64,000 nucleotides of DNA, from NCBI GenBank assembly GCA_028023455.1, contig JAQFVV010012974.1, positions 292,651-356,650 of the forward strand, read 5' to 3'. The translations under genes and the position numbers were made by a program. This document shows positions 44,640 to 57,784 of the stretch, piece by piece (within the stretch, counting starts at the first letter, position 1; the number at the start of each line of letters is the position of its first letter). This DNA comes from Epiperipatus broadwayi (Eukaryota; Onychophora; Udeonychophora; Euonychophora; Peripatidae). The notes under the pieces are model-generated. The model had not been told where the DNA came from, made no database searches, and saw nothing but the letters and a program-made list of their open reading frames with translations.

Positions 44640-46830
44640 ATATATTTCAACAAGTGTTAATTTCTGTAGGATCCATCAAATAATATTGTCATAATCTCTT
44701 TAATGTTAACCATCAGTATATTCATTCACTTGTTATATCATCCATAATCATTGTAGCATGTACATTCTTAATCTAATGTGCTTGTAACATGAATATCCAG
44801 TAAGAAGTATGAAATAAGCTGCTTCAGATAGATGGTGTCATTATATAGCAATTAAAACCAGGTATATTAAGATTTAGCATTTGTTCTTTTTCTTCTTTTA
44901 TGAATAACATTGTTATACAATATTAATATTTGATTTAGTCTCTCTAACTATACTAGTATTTAGTTTTCTGTTTGATGGTTAATATTTTGCCCCTAATAAA
45001 TGTGTGCATATGTATATATTTACTTAAAATTAAAATAGTCACTTTAAACATCTCTGGTGAAAAACAAGAACGAGATCTGCAATATGATAGAAGCCTTAAT
45101 TTAGTTGTTATTAAATCTGATTCTAACTTTGTTTTTTTTTTTTAATAATTTATGTTATATCATGTTATTTGACAAATAATTTTATGAATACACACATTCT
45201 GTCTACATAATATCGTGATCAAAATGTAGTCCCTTTCAAAATGGATGAGCAGCTTATAGTTAGGTACAATCCAAGAATGAAAGAAAATAAAGCAAAGAAT
45301 AATAAAATAACATTTTTATGGCACATACTTCCCTACCTGTTGTTTTTCTAAAAATTTTCACACTTTTTCTTTGTTGCTACGCAACTCACTCAAGGGGCTC
45401 ATTGTTGATTTTTTAAAATGATTGTTATAGTCATAGATTTATAAAACTTCAAATATATATATATATATGAATTGGAACATGTAAATATTAATGTGCCAAG
45501 GGGTTAATATTACTTTAATTAAATCATGTCCTCAAAATTGAAATGTTTTTATTGCAAATGTAGTTTGGAATATAGCGATACAAATAAGTCAAAATTACTG
45601 ATTTAATCTTAAAATGATATTTATTCTTTATCGGTTAAAACTAAGATTTATAAAAATATATACTATGCCATTGTTTGTATGAAAATAAAATATGTGTTGC
45701 CTCCTTTTCAAATCATGAATAACTTTCGACCATTCTTAGACCTTAGTGCTGCACTACTTTTTAAAGGTAAAAAACATTCAGACAAATATTAATCTAAATC
45801 TTACAAAAGCCAATGTATTTTCTGAATAACTTGGAGGAATATCAATTGAAAATTTTAATAATTAATAATCCCAAAACAAAGTAATAGGTTGACACTCAAG
45901 CAAAAAAAAATTAATATATATATATAGAATTACGTGTGGTGGGAATATCTCCAGATGGAACAATATATATATTGTAAGGATTGGATGACTCAATTCTCAT
46001 GGTTAATTATGATATAAAAAAGGGGATGAAAGAAAGTACAAATATTTTCTTCACTATTTGTAAGGTTCTTAATTATTTATTATCAAAGGATACACATGTT
46101 TTGATTAGTTGGGTATATGTTTATTTATATATTTAAACATTTGATGTGCATTGCAATCTTTTAATATTTATGTGTATAAAACACTTCATTTTTCAGTTTT
46201 CACTTGTCTTTTTATTTGTAACATTATTTTTTTGACACTTCTAAGGATAATATTTATCTAGAGTTATTGAAGTGCAATAGTAATACTGAATGAAGAAAGG
46301 GTAAATAAAAGAGTTATATTAAAATTATATTAGGAACAGTGTTAATAACATGAGTTAAAAGTACATGTTTATATTTATTTATTTGTAAAATAAAAGAAAA
46401 GGGATTTGTGATTTACATATAAGTATTTTTATTTTTATATTTTGAATCATTTATATTATTCCTTTTTTTTTAATGTCAACAATATGTTGTTAAGATGTTG
46501 AAAAGAAATTTGAAAGGATTATTGTCAATATGTGCATTAATTTAATAATTAATAATAAGCACTGAACAGAATATTCTTTGACCAGCAGTAAATCTAAAAA
46601 TGTCATGAAGATTGTTTACATAATAAAAAGGAAATCTAAGTGGGAATCATAAAAAAAATAACATTATTACTCTTTATTGGCATATATGGCAGACTAGCAA
46701 AATTCTGTTCTTATTTATAATGCATTATTCATCTGAAAAGAAAATAATTCAATATAAACTTGACATGGATAGCATGATGTGTGAGTAAATAAACCAACTA
46801 TCCATGGTTTTAATCCCTCCTTGCTTTTAA
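44640..46830. other. AT-rich sequence, no gene seen
   Basis: Short (AT)n runs near 45454 and 45915; no motifs recognised. Confidence 0.4.
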
Positions 46831-46834
46831 ATCA

Positions 46835-46975
46835 CTAAACATCACATTATCACCATTTCTTATGCTTACACACTGTTTACATAGAGGCTAAACTCTCCAT
46901 TCAATAGCACCACCATTGATTATTCTGGCTTGCACTGGTGGCACTACTATATGGAGGTTTTACCCTCTTTGCTTG
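46835..46975. mobile_element. Family 1 relic without hammerhead
   Basis: AAACATCACATTATCACCAT, GGCTAAACTCTCC and TTGATTATTCTGGCTTGCAC match family 1 ends, again in inverted order. The hammerhead part is missing. Confidence 0.6.
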
Positions 46976-46979
46976 TATG

Positions 46980-48150
46980 TACCAGTTGGCATCAAATGGA
47001 AGATCATTATTTATCAAGCATGCAGATGTAAAAGAAATTTATGTTAAACAACTAGTTATCCTTACCCAGAGAAATGAACCAACACTAGGATTCAAGAAGC
47101 ATTTATGAAAACATTGATTATTCTTGTGAGCCCATTCCATCATAATTTGCAAAAATAATATTTCAAAACCAATTGACTTCTACAAAATTGACACATTCCT
47201 CAACAAAAAACTTTGTCTAACATCTCTGCAAAGCTCAAGCATCAAGATCAAAGAGACTCAAAATGACTGTCTTTGTTATTAATAAAATAAAATAAAATTA
47301 TAAGAGATGGTCAATTTATTGTGATGTGTATACACATATGTCAATTAAATATATATTATTTTTTTATATGTCAATTAAATATATATTATTTTTTTAATAT
47401 ATCTCCATGAAAATATTGAAATACTTTAATAAGTATTAATTTTTTTATAACTATATCAGATGACTTATAACATATACTTACTATGCAGCATATATTTAAC
47501 ATATAGTATAAATGCATTAGGTGAAGTCTTTATAGGCACTTGCATCTAAATGAAGACTACTTTAAATGGTAAAAATTTTGATTTTATTATCATTAAGAGT
47601 GAGGTGTATATTTTTACTCACATATAAAGTAGGATCATTCATTAATTTTGAGATACATTTGATAGTTGGATTTGCTATTATAGTATTTCATTTTTATAAA
47701 AAAGTATCCTAGTGGTCACAATCATTGTTTTAAGTGTTTATTATAAAACACTACTTATTAGAGCCACAGTTATAAATGTAAAAAAGAAGAAAGTTATACA
47801 ATGGTGAGTAAAATAAATAAGTGAATTAAAAATGAGAATAATTAATAAAGATAGAAGTAGAAGTAAATAAAAATTATTAATAAAACAATAAGTATAGAAA
47901 GGAAGAAAAGAAATTAAATTAATAGGTATTAAAATAAAATAGAAAGTTGGTAGAGATATATTAAAGAATAATGTGGAATGATAGATAGTATAGAAGGAGA
48001 AATAAAAATACAAGGAAGTAGAAATAATAAAGAAATAATAAAATAATAATTAGAAAATAAGAGAAGTAAAGGTATAGAGTTAAAAATAAAATATGATTAT
48101 AAATAATAATGTATGTATATAAAATAATGATTATATGATTATATGTTTAA
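46980..48150. other. AT-rich sequence, purine-rich on its right
   Basis: A directly repeated TGTCAATTAAATATATATTA lies near 47340-47395. From 47780 to 48150 the plus strand is strongly purine-rich; frames there are low complexity. Confidence 0.4.
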
Positions 48151-48151
48151 A

Positions 48152-48200
48152 TGTAGCTCTGATGAAGACTGCAGGACAGTCAAAATTGTTGAAAAAATAA
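48152..48200 (+). ncRNA. Hammerhead-like motif near a PLE relic
   Basis: CTGATGA is followed by stem II GACTG/CAGTC with a short loop, then AAAATTGTT where GAAA would be expected. TCAAAA is the expected CpG decay of TCGAAA. Stem I pairing is unclear. Confidence 0.4.
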
Positions 48201-48256
48201 AAGGGGAATTATATAAAAATTTGCATTAGAGTGTATATGAAGAGATTATAAAAAAG

Positions 48257-48259
<3 letters not shown>

Positions 48260-48344
<85 letters not shown>
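48260..48344. repeat. (AT)n microsatellite
   Basis: About 42 perfect units. Confidence 0.95.
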
Positions 48345-48350
<6 letters not shown>

Positions 48351-48379
48351 AATGCAAAAAAGTAAAGGAGAAGATAGAA

Positions 48380-49130
48380 GAATTATAGCCATTAGCTGAT
48401 AAAACATTGCTTATATGATTTATTTTATCCTTGAGATTTGATTTAACTGAAAGAAGGTTAATAGCTCTAGTGAAAAGAGTTTTATTGCAAGAAAAAAGAT
48501 TTGAGATGGATGATGAAAATTTTAAATAAGTGTCAGTGTGTATAGATTTTCTGAAAGTTGGAAAAAATAAAATAGTATTCTTTTACTTGGTGGCAGTTTA
48601 CCATAAGTTTCTGTTTCCATTATAAATTTAATATTAGGGTGTATATTGTTTATATGTGTGCAAAAATTATAGAAATTGTCTTCACCATGTGGCCAGGATA
48701 AATGTGTCATCCATATCTCTAAGCCAAATAAGAGATTTTAAATGTGCTCGTTTCTATATATTCCATAAATTAATCAACTATTATTCCTGAGATTGGTGAG
48801 CTCATGGGAGTACCAAAAGTCTATTTATAATATTGTTCATTATAAATAAAATAAGTATTTGAATGGCAATGTTTAGTTAAAATAATAATATGAACTGGTA
48901 AATTCCATTGTTTAAAAATGAAGCTTCATTAACTGGAATTTTTGTAAATAAAGAAGTAACATCAAAGCAGACTAGAATATCATTTGTATCAATATTTATA
49001 TTTTTTATTAAAAAAATTAAATGAATAGAGTTTTTAACATATGATTTAATAGATAGAATTGTAGCTTTTATTATATCAGATAAATGTCACTATTGGACGA
49101 AGAGGAGATCGATTTTACGAATTTTTGAAA
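48380..49130 (-). pseudogene. Penelope-like reverse transcriptase relic
   Basis: Minus-strand translation in several frames gives PLE-type RT pieces in order: DILVCFDVTSLFTKIPV (near 48920-48990), an LPxAHQSQE piece equivalent to the PMGSPISG motif (near 48795-48825), and IWLRDMDDTFI (near 48690-48730) equivalent to the catalytic YVDD block. An open piece at 48522-48710 continues WPHGEDNFYNF, HINNIHPNIKFIMETE. Many stops and shifts show it is long dead. PLE RTs copy element RNA and normally carry a GIY-YIG domain at the C-terminus, which is not in frame here. Confidence 0.75.
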
Positions 49131-49560
49131 GTCCATATAAATATAGTTTATAAGTATACTAAATAAATTATATATAGATGTACCTGGAAAATACTTCATT
49201 TATATAATATACCCTTGTCATATAAATCATACATAGAAAAAGAAGTAAATTATATAAGGGATATCTTATTAGCAAATGGTTATAGGAATGGATTCACAAC
49301 TAAAGATTCACAACTAAAGAATCAATTGGTGATCATAACAATAAAATAAAATGAGAAAAAACTATGATGATTAGAATTGGTATTTTTTATATAAAAGAAA
49401 ATACAGACATTATTGGACATATTCTAAAATATGATAAAAATGACATATACAACTAATCAAAAAATAGTAACATTAATTATAGGCTTAAGAACTTGATCCT
49501 TCTTCAAACTCATAGAGTTTATGAAAAAACAAATGGAGTTTGTGGAGAGTATGAATAATT
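49131..49560 (+). pseudogene. Possible PLE linker and endonuclease fragment, opposite strand
   Basis: Plus-strand translation gives NYIRDILLANGYRNGF near 49230-49280, like the NGY-containing segment between RT and endonuclease in PLEs. No YIG motif is visible. If right, it forms another inverted PLE pair with the RT relic. Confidence 0.35.
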
Positions 49561-49564
49561 GCTG

Positions 49565-50878
49565 CATCAGTGCTAGAGGAGATAATCATACTAATTCAAT
49601 AAAGCAGTAATCATAATCATCAATACTCTCACATATACTATGGAAACTGGACATGGTATAGATTTTTTTAAACATCAGGATCATTTCCAGATATGACACT
49701 TTCAACAAATAAAATTTTAAAAAAAACAATGAAATATTTTAAAAACCAGACTGAATGAAAAAAACATGATGATGCATATTATTTTAGATTTGATTTTTTT
49801 TTAAACCTTTTTATTATTCTTTGTTGTGTTTTATCTTTTGCATTCTACCTATTACCATCACATGTCCACTTTCATATTTTAAATTTTTTGTTCTTATTTG
49901 CTGTTGAAGTTGATTCTTATACTGTTCTACAATAACAGTTGTGATCTAGCCAAATGGTTGATCCAATAATATTATTAAGTCAAGTCACAATGGCTATCTC
50001 ATTGCTATAACATAATTTCTGTAGTGATCATCTGATGTTCTCTATAAAAAAGTGTTATTTTATGATATAATTAATGTTTCAAATGGATATTTAAATAAAG
50101 AAAACAACTGAAAATAATTTTTAAATTATTTACTTGAAATAGGAACACTTACTGCATTTTTTAAAAATGTGCTTCTTACAAATCAGTTTCTTTTATTTTC
50201 TGCATATATAAACAATATTATTTGTGCATTCTTTTAGGAAAATTAGAATCAGTAGAAAAAACTAACCATAAAAAGAAAAAATGATGGAGAAATAAAATTA
50301 CTTATTTTTAGAATATAATAGGTATGAGATACTGCCAATATAAAACAAAAGGCATATATGCTTACATTATGTAATCAAAATGTATACTAATTGTTTTTTT
50401 CACAAAATACAAATACACTTACAAAGCTATTGAGATAGACACCTGTTAAATTAAAAAAAAAAAAAAGAAAATCAAGATATAACTATTGCGGGTTAATTAT
50501 ATGCAGACAAATCCAGATAATATATCACATCTGTTAGCCAGGAACTTCTTAATTTTAATATATATATATATTGTAACCTTCCCCCGCTCCATATATATAT
50601 ATATATATATATATAGTAAAAGTAATTTTTAGTTGTTTTTTTTGGGGGAGGGGATCAGTTCCCTATATCAATTCATCTAATTTATTTCTCAGTCCAGTTT
50701 CAAAACTGGAATTAATGTACTCCTGCAATTAGTAACCTTATTTTACTTCTTTTACTATTCAAATTCATAACTTAAAATTCTAAAACTCTAAAATTTTAAA
50801 CACAATATAATTCACCTGCTAGATCTGATCCTAGGTAAGTAGTTATATATATGATATATATATAACTATATACCTAGG

Positions 50879-50912
<34 letters not shown>

Positions 50913-53900
50913 TCATCTAATTTTATGTCAATTGAAGGGATCTTCTACCTATTGACTAGATAAGATTTTATTAACAAAATTTTACATAATTTTCTCAACT
51001 TATTTCATAAGTCTTCAATAGCAATTATCATCTTTCCACTTTAAAAATACTTACAATATTCTTGAGAAATCAATAGACAACAGATGGAATAGTAGTACCA
51101 TATTTCTATCATAAAATCTTATTCCAGGACTGGTTTTTATCAACAATAACTTAGAATTTAAAGATGAATTTAATTCATCAAATTCTATGTTTTTATACAA
51201 TTTAAAATAATAATTAAAATTCAAAAAAGTTTTAGATTTTAAAACTATACCAATGAAAACCTTGTAATAAAACAAATATAATTTCTATTGAAAACACATT
51301 TAGTAAGATGAAAAAGTAATGCAATGATCTGGTTGGTATTTGTATTCTTGCTATAGAATAGAAGGAACCTTCAATTAGTATGAAATTAATGGCAAAATGT
51401 TCATTAACTGATCTAATATCAGATTTACATATGCAAATGAGTTTGTTTGGCTCAAATATTTCAAGCTATTAGACCAAATAGTATAAAGAAATAAAAAATA
51501 GATGTTAGATGCACTATTGCATTAGATTCAGTTTTAAATTATTTGTTGTCAATTAATAAGGCAAAATGCAGAATAATTCTGGAAATGTGACTACAATTTA
51601 TGTCGATGAATTATTTACAGTAGGTGACACTGGAACAAAATGAAAAAAATGAACTTTTTCATGGATATTTAGTGAATTGAGAAAATTATGTGATTTATTT
51701 GTTAGTGCATATAAAGCCCTGTTCAGTTTAACACAATGATATTTTATCATATTCTCGAAGAAATATCCTAGGATCAATTCTAGTGCTGGCCACATTCGTT
51801 TTCGAATTTCTTATGAACTCTCAAACAATAAAACCATTTGGATAGTTATTTATTTAGTACAGATAAAACATATAAAGACGACATTTAAAAAAAAAAATCA
51901 GAAAAAATAGGAAAAAGTATGTACTTGTTTACAACTGGATTTTTAGGTAAAAGAATAATATTAAAGATAATAAAATTTAAAAATAATACAAGGTAAGAAT
52001 AGTCTTTTTTAAAAACAATTGATAGAAGAATATTATATTTTTGTAGATTAAAAAAAGTACTTTTATTATAAATTGTTAATTGTAATTTGTTTTGAAAAGG
52101 AAAACAAATTTCATAATGGATAAAAAAAGATTCTAAAAAACTTTTGTAAACATCTTCAATTTATAAATAAGTAATCAAGCAAAAAAAAGAAAAGATAATT
52201 ACTTCAGAGAAGTGTAAAAAAATATTTAAAAAAAGTTTATTAGTAGGATTTTATTTTTCTAAAAAAAAACAGAGAACGCGTTAACAAAAACATATTTTAA
52301 TAAATTATTATCGGAAATTTTTGGCATCTATATTGATACAATTTCACTCATTCATATTCCTGAGCTGAATTGACGTCATTCTGTTGTGGGTTAGACCTAA
52401 AATAAATTTAAAATGTTATATGTATTTTGTTTTACGAGTGGTAAAGTTTTAAGTAAAAATTATTGGATAATAGAATCAATTAGGCTTAATAACATTCTTA
52501 TTAAGTTAAAATTAAGATTGGATTTTGTTATTAAGTACAATAATAGAGCGATATATTCAAAAAGTCAGTTTTTTTTATCAAATCTCAGTGCCTTATCTCT
52601 GGTATTCCAATGTTTTATAACCTGAACAACTTATTCATATATTTTGTTTAAATAAATTAACAATTTTACCATATATAACTTAAATCACTTATAGAGTAGT
52701 GTGTGGTTTTCATATGTAAACATTTTATATTAAAGCTCAACATGTCATGATTGGTGTTTAAGTGTCACATGATCTTTCAAGTGATGAATATTTTGTATAT
52801 AATAATATTGAATGATTATTTTTAAAAAAGATGAGGTTTATATATAAATTAGAGCTTTACTACCAATTTATTACAAAATACCAAATGCAATTTTAAAGAT
52901 AGAATTTAATGTTTTTTTTAATAAAAAAAATCATATAGTCAGCTGCTTAAGAAGTTAATTATGGTCCATTGATGTTCTAACATCAAAATGATAGGCTAAT
53001 TATGCCATTTCCATTTGCTTGATCAAAGTGAGATTATTTTTTCTCAGAGTAGAGTTTTTTCATATTAATAAAATGAAATCTAAGAGATCATTAAATTAAA
53101 TAATGCTTAGTTTAATGTCCTTTTTACCAATCAGAATAATCTTCCTTTTTTATCAGTCAGAGTAATTTCCTATATCATCAACCACAGCAATCTTAGCACA
53201 ATATACCTTGTATGAATAAAGCTAAAATAAAGCAAAGTCAATAATTTAGTACCATATCAAAGTAGTTAAGCACACATCCCTTTCTCACCCACACACACAA
53301 CCTCACCTAACCTCACACATAGCTGCATTAAAAATAATAAGATAGTTGGCAGCATGCTCCTCAAGTTTAGTTTGGGATTATTTAATTATAGATGAAAATA
53401 ATATTTAGTTTACAGAAGCATATGTTTTTTTAAATAATAATGGGTCTGTAATTAATTAAATATTTTATTTTTCTTCCCACATGACATTAGACACAATCAG
53501 ACAAGTTTATCTAAATAATTGTCAAAACTTGATTTCTTAATAATAAAATTCATAATTTAACATATATTATAAATTGTAAAGGTTGGTAGAAGAGAGAGAA
53601 AATTATAAAATCAGATAATTTCTTTTGTTCCCTCTCTTCAGTAAATTTATTTAATTAGCAGTTGCTTTTTTTTTTTTTTAAATGTACTAAGAAAAAATAG
53701 TTTTCTTTTTTTGTAAATTATTTAATGGATATTCATTTTAACCTTAAAAGAGAAATAAAGTTTTATTTTTAATAATATTTTTAAAAAGAAAAAATATATT
53801 ATACTTTAATACTTTTGGTAAATTTTAGTTTAATTAGTCAGCATTGTTTTTTTTCTTCTCTTTATCTCTCTTCATAACAAAAAATCAAATCAAAGATTGG

Positions 53901-54170
53901 TTATCTTGTTGTTTTTGCAAGATTTTTTTTTTAATTAGAAAGGAATGTCAAGAATTTTATGCTGTTAATTTAAGTTCTTAGCTCATTTATCAATATCAAA
54001 ATTTAAGGAGGAAATAACTGAACAATTATATTTATAAAAAATTGCCTAATTGGTTGTTATAAAATTTGTCATGCTGGAGACAGATTGTGATTGGTCTGTA
54101 GACAATATTGTTCTAGAAAAAATAATAGGTGTGTGAATAAATTATAAAACTCAAATGTCTGATAAAAAAA
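49565..54170. other. AT-rich sequence, no gene seen
   Basis: An AT-centred palindrome lies at 50829-50876 (TGATCCTAGGTA... and ...TACCTAGGATCA). A C-rich then G-rich patch flanks (AT)n at 50578-50655. Short frames at 51051-51275, 51598-51795 and 52413-52625 show no known motif. Confidence 0.4.
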
Positions 54171-54177
54171 ATTCCTA

Positions 54178-54325
54178 ACTTAGCTGTTGAAGAGAACAGT
54201 CACATCTTAATCCAATTGTTAAAGAAGAAAAAAGCAGGAGTCAACTGAGCTGATGAAGAGAATGGTCATGTCTTAACCTAACTGCTAAAGAAGAAAGAAG
54301 CAGAAATCTTAACTAAGCTGTTGCA
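54178..54325. repeat. Degenerate tandem repeat, about 66-bp unit, 2.3 copies
   Basis: AACTTAGCTGTTGAAGAGAA, AACTGAGCTGATGAAGAGAA and AACTAAGCTGTTGCATAG start successive units. The shared core ends in AAAGAAGAAA-AAGCAG. Confidence 0.7.
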
Positions 54326-54329
54326 TAGT

Positions 54330-55640
54330 ACAATAAGAATTGTAAAAATGCTTTTAGCATACTATGAGTTTAGTCATAAAAATGGTTTCTACAATGAAAA
54401 CCATCATCTTCCTCTGTGTAATCTGCATTCACTGGAATAAAATGTTGAAAAGAAGAAGTTATTCCCTAAAGTAATCTGCAACTCATCTTTAACCAAAAAC
54501 ATGAGTCTCTGTATGTGTAAGTGTTAGTGTCACTCAGTAATTTTAATAAAAAGAAATGGATGAAATGTGCTATTTTTTAACTTGGAAATACTGTACACCA
54601 AAAAAACCCAACAAATTAATCATGTTCATGTGTAAAAGCTCTCAAAAGAAAAACTCAATGGAGAAACTGGAGATTATAATTGGGAAGGACTTCACAAAAA
54701 GTGAAGCCATGATTAAAAGTATGTTTGTATGCACACTGTATTTTTATTAATAGTAAAAAAAATTTTTTTACATAAAAGTAATATTTTTTTTTGTAAGAAT
54801 TGATAATTTTAAATATTTTTATTGATGTTTTCAAATTGTGAAACACTATTTTTCCTTACTAAAACTTAACAAAAGATTAATTAAGCTAAGTCGAAGATTG
54901 TGATCTTTGTTTTATTTGAAAATGTTGTTTTTTACAACTATAGTTATTTTAAAGAAATAACTTTAATGAATACAAATCAACTGGTTAATATAATTTTTAT
55001 GAAACTATATATTTTTTGATGAAATGAAAGTTTAAAATTTTATACTATCTTGCAAATTTCTTTTATTTATTGTTAATCAGTTAGTTATTAAATGTTTCAA
55101 AATATTTTTTAATCTTTATTCATTCCAACCCCAGTTAAAAGAATTGGAAGTGTGTGTGACTTTTGTTTCAAAATAGCTTAGTGTTTTAGGATTTACTTAT
55201 AGTAGAAAAAACCTATGAATTATTTAATGTTATTTAGAATAAGATGCTTTATTTATTTATTTATATTTTTCTCACAGATATTAGTTGGTGAATAATAAAA
55301 TAATTTATTGAAATATTATTTTAAATAATTAACTTTGCGGTTTAAATCTCTAATTTACAAGTTCAAAAATAAATAATTTTGGCCAAATAAATAACATTTG
55401 TCTCCAGCTGATTTTTTACTATTAATATTTATAAAGGATTTATTCCAGTTTTGATTAATTAAATATCGTAAAGGAAAAAAAAACAAAAACAAAATGTTTT
55501 TAAAATGATTTTCTAATAAACTTTTTTAAGATGTTTACAATTAACAGTAACTTGAAAAAAAACTTTTTGCAGGATTTTTCAAAGATGGAAAGTTTTCTTT
55601 AATCTTTTAAACTGTGTCATTCAGCAGAAATAATTAATTT
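54330..55640. other. AT-rich sequence, no gene seen
   Basis: Nothing recognised; the frame at 54556-54750 has no known domain. Confidence 0.4.
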
Positions 55641-55645
55641 GTTTA

Positions 55646-55975
55646 TTAATTAATAATAACATGAAAGCCTAAAACCTTTGTCAGATGCACTTTAAAAAAT
55701 GCTTATGTGACAGCCAATCAGACTCAAGCAAGAGTCTGGAATATTTATACATAAATTTAAGTAGAGAAAAAGGTAGATTTCATCTTTTTCTCATAGTTCT
55801 GGCTTGTGTTTTTGAAAATAATGGGTTCCATCTTTTTGTCATAGTTCTGGCTTGTGTACTTGAATTGAGAGTTCCACATGTAGTCATTATTACATCTGAT
55901 TGGCTGTCACATAAGTATTTTTTAAAGTGCATCTGTCGAAGGTTTTAGCCTTCCATGTTATTATTATATCATCTG
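55646..55975. mobile_element. Foldback MITE-like element with long inverted repeats
   Basis: The left arm (TAATAATAACATG... to ...GACAGCCAATCAGA) and right arm (TCTGATTGGCTGTC... to ...CATGTTATTATTA) are inverted copies of about 75 bp. The middle holds a short direct repeat of TCATAGTTCTGGCTTGTGT (55789 and 55839 regions). No transposase and no clear target duplication. Confidence 0.7.
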
Positions 55976-55979
55976 CTTG

Positions 55980-57200
55980 CACTTAATAAATTTAATATAT
56001 TTATTAATTAATGAAAAATTGTTAGGATATAAACATCCATGTGCACACATTAGAATGGGTACCTATATATATTAAAGTCAGTTATCAACCACATATATGT
56101 TAAAATTAATTATTTATGTATCATTACATTGTAATAGCTTACTTCTTTATTATTATATGACAATTAAAATATGTTACTGTATGTCTGTGTGATTATATAG
56201 TTGTGCATAATGTATACAGATATATTAAAATCAGTCATCAACCACATATATGTTAAAATTAATTATATATTATAAAAATGAATTTTTATTATTGGTTAAT
56301 GACAATTTAAAGATGTTAATTTTAAATTATTATACAAAAAAATTGAGTGCTTATATATATATATAGGTAAGTAAATCTATTGAGATATATATAATAGCAT
56401 TTTTTTGTATTATTTTAATCAAAATTAGAATGCTGAATTTATATTTATAGCATATTTAGCAGACCTTAATTTTTATTTATTATTATTGTTTTTAATTAAT
56501 AAATTTGTATTTCATTATTCCAGTGCATTTATTTAATCTTAAAATATGTTTAAAATATTGTTTTATTATTTATTTATCACATGCTCACAATAACAGTTAT
56601 ATAACTTTTGTTCTCTGAGCTGGTTTCATGCATAATAGTCAGTAATATCGATTGAGGTTTGTATTTTTTGTTATGAACATTTAGATGATGATGATGGTCC
56701 TCATTGATGCAAAGAGATATTCTTAAAAATCCAAGCATTTTATATTAATAATAATTACAAATTTAGTTTAAAATTGGCCAGTACATTAATTGTACTATGT
56801 GACAGGTCATTGATGATGACCAGCATGTGTTTGTATCCCAACATTGTTTTTTTAATTGTTATATTTTTATGGATTAGCATTTAAGCTTGTTCATCCAAAT
56901 TATTGTTTATATAATCTACCACAAACTTGGAAAAAGCTAAATTATTAGTCTGGTTTAATATGGATCCCATTTTAAATCCAGTCACAAGATTGACTGTTGA
57001 TTTTATATTTTGATTGTTCTTGATGATGAATAATTTAATTACTACTTTTGTTTAATGCTGATGAACTTATAGTTAGTCTTTATTTTTGCTGATCTCTCAT
57101 GCTCATATTCATTACATTTATTGTATATTTAAATTTGATCCATTAACTGGGGTTAATGGTGATGATCTTTTGTCATCCCAGGTTCACCCCTGACTTCTTT
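55980..57200. other. AT-rich sequence, no gene seen
   Basis: A direct repeat of CAACCACATATATGTTAAAA lies near 56087 and 56241. No gene recognised. Confidence 0.4.
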
Positions 57201-57208
57201 GTACCATT

Positions 57209-57211
<3 letters not shown>

Positions 57212-57293
<82 letters not shown>
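57212..57293. repeat. (AT)n microsatellite preceded by TACCATTACAA
   Basis: About 41 perfect units. Confidence 0.95.
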
Positions 57294-57298
<5 letters not shown>

Positions 57299-57784
57299 AA
57301 AAGGTAGTTGCCTTGATAACAGTTACAAATTATTGTTTGATAATGATATTGGGATTGTCTAAGTGTGGACTGGTTTTAATGATATTTATATATAAATTAA
57401 TGTAAATGGAGTCTTTATGAGAGAATTAGAAATTGTAAAACAACAGTTAAAAGTGTATATATTTTTTAGAATTATGTATTTATAAATATAATACTGGTCA
57501 TTAAGTATTATTTCATGATGCAAGGATTATCTTTTATATAGATAATAAAATCAAAAAATGATTCAAACCATTTTGAGTTTGAATCCTTCAATCTTATGAG
57601 TAATTATGCTAATGTTAGAGGTGATTGGCACTTGTCTTTGAATTGCAGATAGTTATATATGTATATTTATGCATTTGTTTGGATGTTGTTTTCACATGAA
57701 AAAAACAATTTACTTAATAGAAAAAATCATGTTAAGATGAAGAAAATTTTATAAATTTTTATTTTTCTAAAACAATTTTACACT

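Noticed and set aside
47741-48013. Membrane-like small protein on the minus strand
   Set aside because: The hydrophobic Phe/Ile/Leu frame is the antisense of a purine-rich low-complexity stretch.
53261-53330. Telomere-like repeat
   Set aside because: CACACACAACCTCACCTAACC is only a short CA/CCTAA-like patch without a repeating unit.
54243-54275. Hammerhead core CTGATGAAGAG
   Set aside because: It is inside a 66-bp tandem repeat, lacks GAAA and has no stem I pairing.
55685-55948. 87-residue protein with a repeated segment
   Set aside because: The frame spans the foldback element and its internal direct repeat, which explains the repeated peptide.
57156-57362. Protein with Ile-Tyr repeats
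   Set aside because: Translation of (AT)n; the same applies at 10692-10886 and 39655-40008.
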